Source: Martelella sp. AD-3 (GTDB taxonomy: Bacteria; Pseudomonadota; Alphaproteobacteria; Rhizobiales; Rhizobiaceae). Taken from it: 64,000 nucleotides of DNA. The first letter of the stretch is position 1. Every line of letters starts with the position of its first letter. The notes beneath the pieces are model-generated. The model was not told the DNA's origin. It ran no database searches and worked only from the letters and a program-made list of their open reading frames with translations. The DNA is taken from the NCBI RefSeq assembly GCF_001578105.1, contig NZ_CP014275.1, positions 620,001-684,000 on the forward strand, given 5' to 3'. Of this stretch, positions 46,662-55,839 are shown piece after piece. A program made the translations under genes and the position numbers.

Positions 46662-47657
46662 ATGGACGAGACGACCGACACGACACATGCGGGTGATGCG
46701 ACCCTTTCAGCCCTGAGAACGCTGGCGTTCGAGAAAAAGGGTCTCGACGCGCTTGCCGCGGCGCTTGAGAACGGGCTGGGCGAGCCCTTTGAAAAGGCCG
46801 TTGCCTTGCTCAGGCAAACGCAGGGCCATGTGATTGTCTCCGGCGTCGGCAAGAGCGGCCATGTTGGCACCAAGATCGCCGCCACCTTCGCCTCCACCGG
46901 AACGCCGGCCTTCTTCGTGCATCCGGCCGAGGCCAATCACGGCGATATGGGCATGATCGCGCAGAAGGATGCCGTTGTCGCGCTGTCTTGGAGCGGGGAA
47001 AGCAGCGAACTGACCGCGCTGGTCGCCTATACCCGCCGCTTCGCCATTCCGCTGATCGCGATTACCGCCGGGACGCAATCCTCGCTGGCGCTGGCCGCCG
47101 ATATCGTGCTGTCGCTGCCCAAGGCGGAGGAGGCGTGTCCGCTGGGACTGGCGCCCACCACGTCGACAACCATGCAGCTTGCCATCGGCGACGCGCTGGC
47201 GATAGCGCTACTCGAGGTGCGTGGCTTTTCCGCCGTTGACTTCAAGGTCTATCACCCCGGCGGCAAGCTCGGCGCGCTGCTCTCGCATGTGGCCGACATC
47301 ATGCATGTGGGTGAGGAAATCCCGCTGGTGCGTTCGGGCACGCCCTTGCCGGCGGCGATCATGGAGCTTTCCAAGCGCCGCTTCGGCTGCGTCGGCGTCG
47401 TCGGCGATGACGGGCGTCTGGCGGGCATCGTCACCGATGGTGACCTGGCGCGCAATCTCTCCCGCGACATGAGCGCGCTCGCCGTCGATGACGTGATGAC
47501 GCCCGGCCCGAAAACCGTCAGGAAATCGATGATGGTCTCCGGCGCGCTGGCGCTGATTCACAAGCACAATATCTCGGCGCTCATGGTGGTCGACGATGAC
47601 AATCGGCCGGTGGGGATCGTTCACTTCCACGATTTTCTCAGGATTGGCGCGGCCTGA
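46662..47657 (+). CDS. kdsD: D-arabinose-5-phosphate isomerase (KpsF/GutQ family)
   Basis: A 331-residue enzyme converting ribulose 5-phosphate to arabinose 5-phosphate, the first step to Kdo of lipopolysaccharide. It has a SIS sugar-isomerase domain (VIVSGVGKSGHVGTKIAATF; ALSWSGESSELTAL; ACPLGLAPTTSTTMQLA) followed by two CBS domains (MELSKRRFGCVGVV; LIHKHNISALMVVDDD). The length and order are standard. It converges with the NfeD gene, the two stops being six bases apart. Confidence 0.95.
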   Translation: MDETTDTTHAGDATLSALRTLAFEKKGLDALAAALENGLGEPFEKAVALLRQTQGHVIVSGVGKSGHVGTKIAATFASTGTPAFFVHPAEANHGDMGMIAQKDAVVALSWSGESSELTALVAYTRRFAIPLIAITAGTQSSLALAADIVLSLPKAEEACPLGLAPTTSTTMQLAIGDALAIALLEVRGFSAVDFKVYHPGGKLGALLSHVADIMHVGEEIPLVRSGTPLPAAIMELSKRRFGCVGVVGDDGRLAGIVTDGDLARNLSRDMSALAVDDVMTPGPKTVRKSMMVSGALALIHKHNISALMVVDDDNRPVGIVHFHDFLRIGAA

Positions 47658-47663
47658 CGCGTC

Positions 47664-48137
47664 TCACGGGGTTTCGAGCGGCGCGACCGTCAGCCTGCGT
47701 CCATCGCCGGAAACGATGCGCACATGCGCGCCTTCCGGCAGGTCCGGCCCTTCCACGACCCAGAGCGTATCATCGAGCTTGATGCGCCCGCGCCCGTCGG
47801 TGATGGTGTCGACAACGACGGCGGTGCGGCCGACAAGGCTTGCCGCGCGCTGGTTGAGCAGCGGCTGGTCCGATGTCGTTTCCCGGTTTTTCAGGATCTT
47901 CCGTCCCGCCAGAATGGCGACGACGGAAAGGATGGCGAAGAGCAGCACCTGCAATTGCCACCCCCAGAACCCAAAGGGCCAGAAGGCGAGGGACAGCGCT
48001 CCGAGAATGAGCGCCGCGATGCCGACCCACATCAGGAAGACGCCAGGCAGGATCAGCTCCGCGACCAGCAGCAGCAGGCCGGCGATGAACCAGCCCCACG
48101 GGCCTGCAGCGGCGAAGAAGTCAAGCATCGGCTCCAT
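47664..48137 (-). CDS. NfeD-family membrane protein
   Basis: A 157-residue protein with three hydrophobic segments (residues ~13-70) and a C-terminal OB-fold domain (LVGRTAVVVDTITDGRGRIKLDDTLWVVEG). Short NfeD proteins partner the SPFH protein encoded just upstream (six-base gap), and the pair organises membrane microdomains or membrane-protein quality control. The first ATG and an internal one four codons on are both possible starts. Confidence 0.92.
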   Translation of the reverse strand: MEPMLDFFAAAGPWGWFIAGLLLLVAELILPGVFLMWVGIAALILGALSLAFWPFGFWGWQLQVLLFAILSVVAILAGRKILKNRETTSDQPLLNQRAASLVGRTAVVVDTITDGRGRIKLDDTLWVVEGPDLPEGAHVRIVSGDGRRLTVAPLETP

Positions 48138-48143
48138 CGGCGG

Positions 48144-49145
48144 TCAGCTTTCCTGATTTCTGGAACCGGTCGTGACCGAGGGAGTCGAGCGGCGCGCAGC
48201 CGGCTCATTCGAGCCGCCGCCATCTGTGCCGAAGACCTCCTTGGCAATCGCACCGATACCGCCGAGCGAACCGATCAGCGATGACGCCTCCATCGGCATC
48301 AGCACCACCTTGGAATTCTTCGCCGTGCCGATCGAGGCCATGGCCTCCGTATATTTCTGGGCAATGAAGTAGTTGATGGCTGCAACATCGCCTTCGGCGA
48401 TCGCAAGGGATACCGAGCGGGTCGCATTGGCTTCGGCTTCCGCCAGTCTTTCCCGGGCTTCCGCCTCGCGGAAGGCGGCTTCCCGCTCGCCTTCGGCTTC
48501 AAGAATGGCGGACTGCTTGGAGCCTTCCGAACGCAGGATCTGCGCCGTCTTGCTGCCCTCGGCCTCAAGGATCTGGGCGCGCTTTTCGCGCTCGGCCTTC
48601 ATTTGCCGGCCCATGGCCTCCACGAGATCGGTCGGCGGGCGGATGTCCTTGATCTCGATACGGGTGACCTTCACACCCCAGGGCTCGACCGCAAGGTCGA
48701 CGACGCGCAGCAGTCGCTCATTGATCGAATCGCGGTTGGACAGCAGTTCGTCGAGATCCATCGAGCCCATGACCGAGCGGATATTGGTCATGGTCAGGTT
48801 GAGGATCGCCATCTCCAGATTGGCGACCTGATAGGCCGCACTCGCCGGATTGAGGATCTGGTAGAAGGCGACCGCGTCGGCCTCGACGCTGGCATTGTCG
48901 CGGGTGATCACCTCCTGCTCCGGCACATCGAGCACCTGCTCCATGATGTTGATGCGTTTGCCGATGCGGTCGATGAAGGGGATGATCAGGTTGAGGCCGG
49001 GGGTAAGCGTGCGGGTATAGCGGCCGAAGCGCTCCACCGTATAGCCATAGCCCTGCGGCACGGTCTTGATCCCGGCAAACAGCGTCAGGAGGATCAGGAC
49101 CACCAGAATGATGATGGTCACGGAAAATCCGGTCAGTATGTCCAT
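48144..49145 (-). CDS. SPFH/stomatin-family membrane protein (QmcA/paraslipin type)
   Basis: A 333-residue protein with one N-terminal membrane helix ([20 protein letters not shown]), an SPFH domain ([33 protein letters not shown]), a long coiled coil rich in Glu/Ala (residues ~190-245) and a C-terminal tail. It forms large ring or cage oligomers in the inner membrane. The pairing with a short NfeD gene is the classical bacterial arrangement. The start at 49145 has AGGAGG upstream. Confidence 0.95.
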   Translation of the reverse strand: MDILTGFSVTIIILVVLILLTLFAGIKTVPQGYGYTVERFGRYTRTLTPGLNLIIPFIDRIGKRINIMEQVLDVPEQEVITRDNASVEADAVAFYQILNPASAAYQVANLEMAILNLTMTNIRSVMGSMDLDELLSNRDSINERLLRVVDLAVEPWGVKVTRIEIKDIRPPTDLVEAMGRQMKAEREKRAQILEAEGSKTAQILRSEGSKQSAILEAEGEREAAFREAEARERLAEAEANATRSVSLAIAEGDVAAINYFIAQKYTEAMASIGTAKNSKVVLMPMEASSLIGSLGGIGAIAKEVFGTDGGGSNEPAARRSTPSVTTGSRNQES

Positions 49146-49213
49146 GTCGTTTCCTCCTATTCACCGGCCGAAACTGGTGGTGTCTTATCGTTCTTATAGT
49201 ATGAAAACACGCT

Positions 49214-50284
49214 TTACGTGTCGTTTATTACTGCTCGCGCGATTTCCGGTTCCAGCCAGCCGCGAAGCTCGCGGTTTACCACATGTTCGATCACTCGCAT
49301 GCCGAGAGGCGTGTCGTTGAGACAGGGAATATGGGTGAATTTCTCGCCGCCATGCTCGAGAAAGCTCTCGCGCGCCTGTTCGCCGATTTCCTCCAGCGTC
49401 TCCAGACAGTCGGAGACGAAGCCGGGATTGATCACGGCGATCCGCTTCACGCCCTTCTTGGGTAAGCCTTCGACCGTCTTGTCCGTATAGGGCTGCAGCC
49501 ATTCCTCCGGGCCGAAGCGGGACTGGAAGGTGATCATCAGCCGCTCCTTGGAAAGACCGAGCCTCTCGCGCAGAAGCCGCGCTGTCTTCTGGCACTGGCA
49601 GTGATAGGGGTCGCCCTTCTTGAAATAGGACTGCGGAATGCCGTGGAAGGAGGTGATGATGAGTTCCGGCTCCCAGTCGAGCGTCGCCAGATGATCGGTC
49701 ACCGACTGCGCCAGCGCGTCGATATAGACCGGATCGTCGTGATAGGGCGGCACGGTTCGAAGCGCCGGCTGCCAGCGCATGTCGAGCAATGTCTGGAACG
49801 CCTTGTCGTTGACCGTGGCTGTCGTCGAGGCGGCATATTGCGGATAGAGCGGAAAGAGAAGGATGCGTTCGCAGCCCGCCGCCTTCAGCGCCTCGATGCG
49901 GGCGGGGATCGAGGGCTGGCCGTAGCGCATCGCCCAGTCGATCACGAGGTTCTCGGTGCCTGCGTAATGTCCCGCGAGCTTTTCCGCCTGGCTCCTTGTG
50001 TAGGTGCGCAGAAAGCTCTCGTTCTGCTCCTTGTTCCAGATCAGCTCATAGGCCTCGCCCACCTTGGCCGGACGGCGATTGAGAACGATGCCGTAGAGGA
50101 TCGGATACCAGAGCGCCTTCGGCCATTCGATCACGCGCTTGTCGGTCAGGAATTCTTCCAGATAGCGGCGCATGGATTTCTTGTCCGTGCCGTCCGGCGT
50201 CCCGAGATTGACGAGGAGAACGCCGACCTTGCCGAAGGCGACGCTTGGGTGGTTATCCGGCCAGGCGGCATGCATTTCAGACAT
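49214..50284 (-). CDS. hemH: ferrochelatase
   Basis: A 356-residue enzyme inserting Fe2+ into protoporphyrin IX, the last step of protohaem synthesis. It carries VGVLLVNLGTPDG, the catalytic SFHGIP with the metal His, YHCQCQKTARLL, FQSRFGPEEWLQPYT and a C-terminal VINPGFVSDCLETLEEI. The start at 50284 has GGAAAG upstream; an ATG at 50299 would add five residues. The gene precedes the SPFH-NfeD pair on the same strand after 68 bases. Confidence 0.97.
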   Translation of the reverse strand: MSEMHAAWPDNHPSVAFGKVGVLLVNLGTPDGTDKKSMRRYLEEFLTDKRVIEWPKALWYPILYGIVLNRRPAKVGEAYELIWNKEQNESFLRTYTRSQAEKLAGHYAGTENLVIDWAMRYGQPSIPARIEALKAAGCERILLFPLYPQYAASTTATVNDKAFQTLLDMRWQPALRTVPPYHDDPVYIDALAQSVTDHLATLDWEPELIITSFHGIPQSYFKKGDPYHCQCQKTARLLRERLGLSKERLMITFQSRFGPEEWLQPYTDKTVEGLPKKGVKRIAVINPGFVSDCLETLEEIGEQARESFLEHGGEKFTHIPCLNDTPLGMRVIEHVVNRELRGWLEPEIARAVINDT

Positions 50285-50427
50285 CGGCAGTCTTTCCATT
50301 GTTGTCGTTGTCGGGTTTCATATAACAACGCAAACAAGGCTTCGCCAGATTATAGGGTGTCGCAGGCGGATCGGAGGATATGCTGTCTGCTGTTGACATT
50401 GAAGGGCGGGGAAACAGGGCAGCAAAC

Positions 50428-50564
50428 AATCTCTCCCCTTGAGGGGGAGATGTCGCGAAAGCGACAGAGAGGGGGAAGGGCATAAGCCTCGTACCCCGAG
50501 TTTACTGAGAAGGTTCACCCCCCTCTGCCCCTGCCGGGGCATCTCCCCCTCAAGGGGGGAGATT
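50428..50564. repeat. rhizobial intergenic mosaic repeat, 137 bp
   Basis: The ends are imperfect inverted copies: AATCTCTCCCCTTGAGGGGG at the left and its near-complement ending CAAGGGGGGAGATT at the right. Each arm is itself palindromic (CCCCTTGAGGGG; CCCCTGCCGGGG), and a TCGCGAAAGCGA hairpin follows the left arm. The form matches the RIME-type mosaic elements dispersed in rhizobial genomes. It lies between hemH and the downstream end of the 5'-nucleotidase gene. Confidence 0.8.
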
Positions 50565-50583
50565 GTGGGCTGAGAGGCTTCAG

Positions 50584-52197
50584 TTACTTCGCCACATTGG
50601 TGATGCGGCCGTCCACATAGGGCGTATAGGGGCTGTTCTCGCCGAGATATTCGGCAACGGCTTCTTCCAGGTTCGGGCCGAAATCATAGGCTTTCATGCC
50701 CTTGTCAGCGAAGACCGCATAGCCGTCGCCGCCGCCGCGCATGTAGTTGTTGGTGACGACGCCGTAGACCGTCTCGGGATCGATCGGGGCGAACTCGTCC
50801 TCGCCGGTTTCAACCTCGACCGAAACGACCCGGCTGCCCGGCTCCTTGCTGGCATCATAGGTGTATTTGAGCCCGGAAACCTGCGGATAACGCCCGGCGC
50901 CTTCCTCGATCTTCGAGAGGCCGTTTTCAAGCGCGGCAACGATGTCGGAGCCCTTGAGCTGGAACGTGGCGATCGTGTTCTGGAACGGAAGCACGGTCAG
51001 GACCTCGCCCATGGTGACGACGCCTTCATCGATCGAGGCGCGCACGCCGCCGCCGTTCTGGATGGCGATGGTAATGCCCTGGCCGGCGACGCGCTCCAGC
51101 ATGGCGTCGGCAACGAGATTGCCCATCGGGCACTCCTCGGCGCGGCACATATTGCGGTCGCCGACGACGACGGCGGTGGTCTCGCCGACTTCCTGCTGCT
51201 TGAGTTCCTCAAGCGGGGCATCAAGCTCCTCGACCCGCGCCGCAAAGGCCTCGTCGGGCGTGACCGATGCATCAAGCAGAATCGGCGCGCCGGAAACGTC
51301 GGTCACCTTGCCGTCATCATCGAAGGTGACGGCGAGATCGCCGAGATATTTGGAATAGGCATAGGCGGTAACGACCGGAACCTCTTCGCCCGACGGATTG
51401 GCAACCATCGTCGGATAGGGACCGGCGGCGTCCTCGTCCGTGCTGGAGAGCAGGGTGTGGCTGTGGCCGCCGACGATGACGTCGATCCCGTCAACCGCGG
51501 CGGCGATTTCCTGGTCACGCTTGTAGCCGACATGGGAAAGCAGGATGATCTTGTTCACCCCTTCCGCCTCGATTTCCGGCACGGCCTTGTTCAGATACTC
51601 TATTTCGTCCTGGAACGAGATCTTTGCGCCGGGAGAGGATGTCTCGCCGGTGTCGGTGGCGAGAACCGAAACCACGGCCACCTTCTCGCCGTCGAAATCG
51701 AAGATCGTGTAACCGTCGAACTTGCCGGCGACGACGCTGTCATCCGCGGCGATCGTGTTGCCTGAAAGGATCGGAAATTCGATGGCGTTGATGAAGTTCA
51801 GCAGTTCTTCCGGCCCGTCATCGAATTCGTGGTTGCCGATCGCCATGGCGTCGAAGCCGATGCCGTTCATGAATTCGGCGATCGGAGCGCCCTTGTATTC
51901 GGTATAGAACAGAGAGCCCTGAAACTGGTCGCCGGCATCGAGCACCAGAAGGTTCCCGCCCTCGAGCTCTCCGCGCTTTCCGTCGATCGCTGCCTTGACC
52001 CGCGCAATGCCGCCGAAGCACTCGCCGGCATCGGCTTCCTCGGCCGAGCAGGTCGAATCATACTTGTTTATCGGTTCGATGCGGGAGTGAAGATCGTTGA
52101 TGTGCAGGATGTTCAACTGAAAATCGGCAAGAGCGCTGCCGGCGGAAAGCGACAGCACGGAAGCCGCGAGCAGGGCGGCTTTGGAAAGGGAATGCAT
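50584..52197 (-). CDS. periplasmic 5'-nucleotidase/UshA-like metallophosphatase
   Basis: A 537-residue secreted enzyme with a signal peptide (SKAALLAASVLSLSAGSALA). The N-terminal metallophosphatase domain has ILHINDLHSRIEP, LVLDAGDQFQGS, AIGNHEFDDG and VIVGGHSHTLL, the dinuclear metal site. The C-terminal nucleotidase domain shows NLVADAMLERV, IQNGGGVRASI, LPFQNTIATFQLKG and MRGGGDGYAVFADKG. It should release phosphate and nucleosides from nucleotides in the periplasm. Length and order are standard. Confidence 0.95.
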   Translation of the reverse strand: MHSLSKAALLAASVLSLSAGSALADFQLNILHINDLHSRIEPINKYDSTCSAEEADAGECFGGIARVKAAIDGKRGELEGGNLLVLDAGDQFQGSLFYTEYKGAPIAEFMNGIGFDAMAIGNHEFDDGPEELLNFINAIEFPILSGNTIAADDSVVAGKFDGYTIFDFDGEKVAVVSVLATDTGETSSPGAKISFQDEIEYLNKAVPEIEAEGVNKIILLSHVGYKRDQEIAAAVDGIDVIVGGHSHTLLSSTDEDAAGPYPTMVANPSGEEVPVVTAYAYSKYLGDLAVTFDDDGKVTDVSGAPILLDASVTPDEAFAARVEELDAPLEELKQQEVGETTAVVVGDRNMCRAEECPMGNLVADAMLERVAGQGITIAIQNGGGVRASIDEGVVTMGEVLTVLPFQNTIATFQLKGSDIVAALENGLSKIEEGAGRYPQVSGLKYTYDASKEPGSRVVSVEVETGEDEFAPIDPETVYGVVTNNYMRGGGDGYAVFADKGMKAYDFGPNLEEAVAEYLGENSPYTPYVDGRITNVAK

Positions 52198-52365
52198 GGC
52201 AGACTCCTAGTTCGAAGAAAGGGCGCGGCGCTTAGGCCCCGATGCCGAGTATAGCCATGGAATGTGACGATGATTTTAGGCTGGTCGTCAAGCCTCGAAT
52301 TGATGTTTGAGAGGCGTTTTGCAGCTAGCCAGCCTCTCAAGGAGCCGTTTTTGACGCGCCTGGTC

Positions 52366-52974
52366 CTAGTAGTTGGAACTACTTTGCATCGTGGAGAAGT
52401 TGACGCCGGGGGTCGCGGATGCCGGGTAGGTGCTTGACGGATTGGTGGTCGAATAGGTCTGGCTACCCATTTGCGGCTGGGCCGACCCCATCTGCTGGGA
52501 CGGCATGGCGGATCCGGGCGCGATCGGCTGCTGGGCCGCATTTGCCGTCATGGCTGCCGCATCATCCAGGGTGAAGCCGATCGGGGCTGCTGCCGGCTTG
52601 TAGAGCGAGAAGCGGGCGCCCTGGCTCGGCGTGCAGTTCAGAAGATAGGGCGCGGCTATGGCGCAGTTGACGCGCGAACGGGTCTGTCGCAGCACCGAGG
52701 TGACATCGATCTCGACCACATTACCATTGACGATGTAGCTGCCGACGGCGAGCACTTGGTTGGAATCCGTCGTGCGGGTTTCGAACTTTCCGGCGGAGAA
52801 GCTGGAGATAATGCCGTCCTTGTCCCGCCACTGGCCGTCGACGGCCGTGCGCGGGGCCTGCGGCTGGGTGGGCGCGGGCAGGCTGCGCGGCTGCTCATAG
52901 GTGGTGCAACCCGCCAGGAGCAGGGCGCAGGCGGTAAAGGTCGTGGCGAGGAACGGTTTCACTTTGGTACTCAT
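52366..52974 (-). CDS. Omp10-type outer-membrane lipoprotein
   Basis: A 202-residue lipoprotein (lipobox LLAGC, Cys22 or close). Residues ~45-125 match the Brucella Omp10 domain: GQWRDKDGIISSFSAGKFET, then RTTDSNQVLAVGSYI, RSRVNCAIAAPYLLNCTPSQ and GARFSLYKP, including the Cys pair. The last ~75 residues are a Gln/Ser/Pro-rich tail that Brucella Omp10 lacks. The function is unknown, though Omp10 affects envelope integrity and virulence in Brucella. Confidence 0.88.
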   Translation of the reverse strand: MSTKVKPFLATTFTACALLLAGCTTYEQPRSLPAPTQPQAPRTAVDGQWRDKDGIISSFSAGKFETRTTDSNQVLAVGSYIVNGNVVEIDVTSVLRQTRSRVNCAIAAPYLLNCTPSQGARFSLYKPAAAPIGFTLDDAAAMTANAAQQPIAPGSAMPSQQMGSAQPQMGSQTYSTTNPSSTYPASATPGVNFSTMQSSSNY

Positions 52975-53061
52975 CTGCGGTCCTGTCTTTGCGCTAGAAA
53001 GGCCTATTTTACCTGAAAAGGCAACCGTTGAGCAGGCTTTTGGTTCCCGCCGCAGCGCAGA

Positions 53062-53562
53062 TCAGGCCGGATTGCCGCCCGCCTTCGCCGCCCGCGCCCG
53101 CGCCGAACGTCGCCTTTCCGTGCTTTCCGCCGGCCATTCGGCATTCATGTCGTAATAATGGGGAAAAGTGCGGGCGCCGGAGGGCAGCGGCACCCAGGGG
53201 AGTTTCGAGACCGTGTAGATATGGACATCCGGCGTGAAGCGCTCCGGCGCATCAAGCGTCGCCAGCCGCACGAAAAGCATCCAGCCGCGCCGGCCGTAAT
53301 CGCTCCACAATGGCGAGCCGCAATCCGCGCAAAAGAACAGATCGTGCGGATAGCCGCTGTCGGTGGCAAGCGTGCGGCAGGCCGGCGCGCCTTCAGAAAG
53401 AGAAATCCGGTCCGCCTCGATCAGTCCATTGATCACGAAGGGGCCGCCCGATTGCCGGCGGCAGTCCTTGCAGTGGCAGGCGTGAATGAACATCGGTCGC
53501 CCGCGCATGGCAAAGCGCACTGCGCCGCAGAAACAGCCGCCCTCGAAGGTTTCGTCGGTCAT
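53062..53562 (-). CDS. GFA/CENP-V-domain zinc protein
   Basis: A 166-residue protein of the GFA family, related to glutathione-dependent formaldehyde-activating enzyme. Zinc cysteines appear as GGCFCGAVRF, HACHCKDCRRQSGG and FFCADCGSPLW. Most members have no known substrate and formaldehyde activity should not be assumed. The C-terminal ~25 residues are Arg/Ala-rich. Confidence 0.9.
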   Translation of the reverse strand: MTDETFEGGCFCGAVRFAMRGRPMFIHACHCKDCRRQSGGPFVINGLIEADRISLSEGAPACRTLATDSGYPHDLFFCADCGSPLWSDYGRRGWMLFVRLATLDAPERFTPDVHIYTVSKLPWVPLPSGARTFPHYYDMNAEWPAESTERRRSARARAAKAGGNPA

Positions 53563-53704
53563 GATGTGCTCCTTTCGTGCAGACCGGCCAGTTTATCGCG
53601 GAAAGAATGAAAATGAGGATAATTGCCGCATGCCGGTATTGCCTTGCGTTCCGTCATGCGCCTAAGGAACGCGGAAGCGATATTGCGGAACAGCGGAGCG
53701 CCCG

Positions 53705-54007
53705 ATGAGCGAAAAACCGACGGTGACCATCGAGTATTGCAGCATGTGCAACTGGCTGATGCGTTCGGCCTGGATGGCGCAGGAACTGTTGTCGACCTTT
53801 TCGCACGAACTTGGCGCGGTGACGCTGAAGCCGGGAACGGGCGGCATTTTCGAAATCCGGATCGATGGCGCGCTCGTCTGGGAGCGCAAGCGCAACGGCG
53901 GCTTTCCCGGGCCGAAGGAACTGAAGCAGCTCATCCGCGACGTCATCGATCCTGAACGCGATCTCGGCCACGTTGACCGGGCGAAGGCGCCGAAGGCCGC
54001 GGACTGA
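53705..54007 (+). CDS. SelW/SelT/SelH-type Rdx redox protein
   Basis: A 100-residue thioredoxin-like protein of the Rdx family, with the N-terminal strand and redox motif VTIEYCSMCNWLMRSAWMAQ (C-x-x-C, cysteine in place of selenocysteine) and the family segment GTGGIFEIRIDGALVWERK then GGFPGPKELKQLIRD. It probably acts in thiol redox chemistry in the cytoplasm; partners are unknown. It precedes tRNA-Leu. Confidence 0.9.
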   Translation: MSEKPTVTIEYCSMCNWLMRSAWMAQELLSTFSHELGAVTLKPGTGGIFEIRIDGALVWERKRNGGFPGPKELKQLIRDVIDPERDLGHVDRAKAPKAAD

Positions 54008-54066
54008 AGACCGGATCGACGACGGCGGGCGGGCGAAATTTTTGTCGTCAAAACGTCAAATACCCG

Positions 54067-54094
54067 TTGACGAAACCCGCCGCGTCTCTTAAAC
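54067..54094 (+). promoter_or_regulatory. promoter of tRNA-Leu
   Basis: TTGACG (54067) and TTAAAC (54089) are 16 bases apart, with the tRNA 5' end 12 bases beyond. Confidence 0.6.
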
Positions 54095-54105
54095 GAGCGG
54101 TCGTT

Positions 54106-54192
54106 GCCCAGATGGCGGAATTGGTAGACGCGCCAGCTTCAGGTGCTGGTACTCGCAAGGGTGTGGAGGTTCGAGTCCTCTTCTGGGCACCA
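54106..54192 (+). tRNA. tRNA-Leu (anticodon CAG)
   Basis: An 87-base class II tRNA with encoded CCA. The acceptor stem is GCCCAGA/TCTGGGC, the anticodon arm CCAGC/GCTGG holds loop TTCAGGT (anticodon CAG), a long variable arm follows, and the T-arm GAGG/CCTC encloses TTCGAGT. Confidence 0.97.
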
Positions 54193-54233
54193 ATCATTTT
54201 TCTGAACGTCCGTGGATGTTCTGAAAACGCCGC

Positions 54234-54260
54234 AAAAAGCCCGGTCGTCCGGGCTTTTTT
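54234..54260 (+). terminator. terminator of tRNA-Leu
   Basis: AAGCCCGG and CCGGGCTT form an eight-bp stem with loop TCGT, flanked by A-run and T-run. Confidence 0.85.
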
Positions 54261-54417
54261 GTTTTCCGGCCCCCCTCCCGACCGCTTGCAGCCTGTTACT
54301 TCGCCGGTCCATGGACCATGGACCCGATCACAAGCACAGTCCGGCACGCGCTGCAGGCTGCGGGTTGACAATCGCGAGGCTCGGCAAAGACGACGCCCTG
54401 CCGCGCGCCGGGGCGGC

Positions 54418-54437
54418 AACTGTCAGCCCTGACAGTT
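54418..54437 (+). promoter_or_regulatory. lux-box-type operator A
   Basis: AACTGTCAGCCCTGACAGTT is a perfect nine-bp inverted repeat with a two-base centre, the geometry of LuxR-type binding sites. It lies 130 bases before the amidase gene. The following ~35 bases resemble those after box C, suggesting a shared promoter orientation. Confidence 0.75.
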
Positions 54438-54567
54438 CAAAAGGGCGCCGGTTCCGTTTACGAGATGTCGCCTCGGCGCGCGGCATTTCAGTCGGGTCAG
54501 TCGGTGCATGGGAAACCGGTCACGCATTCCTGCTCCCGGCCCAGGGCGAACAACGGAGGACAAGGGT

Positions 54568-55659
54568 ATGTGCACGTCGCTTCTTTACTTCGACGCTCAA
54601 AACCGGGCCTATCTGGGCCGAACGCTCGAACTCAGCATCGATCTTCCCTACCAGGTTTCCGTCTTTCCGGCAGGTCTGGCCATGGCGTCGGCCGTCGAGG
54701 GATGCAAACCCGTGACATGGACGTCGTCCCACCATTTTGTCGCGGTCACCATGCCGTCGGCCGTCCCCCGGGACGACGCCCCGTTCACATCCGAGGGCCT
54801 GAAAGTGCTCGAGGGGTTGAACGGCGCAGGCCTGACCTTCAGCGTTCAGTCCTATCCGCAGGCAGCAGGCGAGGATGGTATTCCTGACGGCGCCGCATTC
54901 GCGCTCTCCGCCGCCGATCTGGGAGCCTGGGTGCTTGGTCAGTTCGAGACAGTGGAAGAAGTGAAGGCGGCTATCGCCTCGCAGCCTGTTGCGCTGGAGC
55001 GCGTTCCGATCCTGGGCGGGCTGCGAATGCCGTTTCATTTCGCCGTCCATGATGCCCAAGGCAAGAGTATTGTCATCGAGTTTCATCATGGCGCGCGAAC
55101 CGTCTATGACAACCCGGTCGGCGTCATGACCAACGCGCCGCAGTTTTCCTGGCATCTCACCAATCTCAACAATTATACCTTCCTTGACAATATCGACCGC
55201 TCGAAGGCAAACTTCGGCTCCTATGCGGCACAGCAGTCCGGCGCGGGGATCGCGAAGGCCGGGTTGCCTGCCTCGGATACATCCGTGGACCGTTTCGTCA
55301 GAGCTGCTTTCTATGCCGAATTCGCGGAGAAGCAGGCGGAGCCCGACCGGGCGGTGCAGATGGTGGCGCATATCATGAACAATTTCGACCGCCCGCGCGG
55401 CATTGCCGTCGATTATCCGGACCAGGGGAGCAGTCATCTGCAGGTACAGGGGCAGGTCAGCGAGGAGATCGCGACGGAGTTCACCACATGGACAAGCCTT
55501 TCCGATCTGGACAGAAAGCTGTTTTTCCTGCGCGACAGCGGGGGCATGAATTACACCCGCCTCGATGTCGGCGCGCTTGCGCAGACGCCTGAGTTCCGCT
55601 CGCGCCCAATGGCGCAAATGCTGGCGGGGATGAAGGACATGACGGCGTCCTTTGCTTAG
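54568..55659 (+). CDS. choloylglycine hydrolase / penicillin V acylase family Ntn amidase
   Basis: A 363-residue N-terminal-nucleophile amidase; Cys2 (MCTSLLYF) becomes the catalytic nucleophile after Met removal. Family positions are visible as GRTLE near 18, LEGLNGAGLTF (~90), NAPQFSWHLTNLNNYT (~195) and SVDRFVRAAF. Relatives cleave bile salts or penicillin V, and Gram-negative penicillin V acylases also cleave long-chain acyl-homoserine lactones. No signal peptide precedes the Cys, so the protein seems cytoplasmic. ATG 54568 has GGAGG upstream. With a lux box before it and luxR nearby, a quorum-signal or N-acyl amide substrate is attractive but unproven. Confidence 0.88.
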   Translation: MCTSLLYFDAQNRAYLGRTLELSIDLPYQVSVFPAGLAMASAVEGCKPVTWTSSHHFVAVTMPSAVPRDDAPFTSEGLKVLEGLNGAGLTFSVQSYPQAAGEDGIPDGAAFALSAADLGAWVLGQFETVEEVKAAIASQPVALERVPILGGLRMPFHFAVHDAQGKSIVIEFHHGARTVYDNPVGVMTNAPQFSWHLTNLNNYTFLDNIDRSKANFGSYAAQQSGAGIAKAGLPASDTSVDRFVRAAFYAEFAEKQAEPDRAVQMVAHIMNNFDRPRGIAVDYPDQGSSHLQVQGQVSEEIATEFTTWTSLSDLDRKLFFLRDSGGMNYTRLDVGALAQTPEFRSRPMAQMLAGMKDMTASFA

Positions 55660-55672
55660 CGCCTCGGCCTGG

Positions 55673-55717
55673 AAATCGGAATCGATTTTCGGAAAGCACG
55701 ATGTGTCGATTCAATAG
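55673..55717. repeat. possible dispersed rhizobial intergenic repeat
   Basis: The segment around ATCGGAATCGATTTTCGG and AGCACGATGTGTCGATTCAA resembles a short element seen often between rhizobial genes; ATCGATT and the later TCGATTC half-sites recur. ACGATGTG also recurs at 55801. Recognition is from memory of such repeats and is weak. The rest of 55660-55839 shows no gene. Confidence 0.3.
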
Positions 55718-55839
55718 GTGAGAGCATGTTCGCGATTCAAGGAAACGCGGACATGCTGCGGCGCGCCGGGCCCGGAAGACGGGTTCTGTTTTCGGCACGC
55801 ACGATGTGCCGGGCGCGGTTATGACGGAGTATCCTTTTC

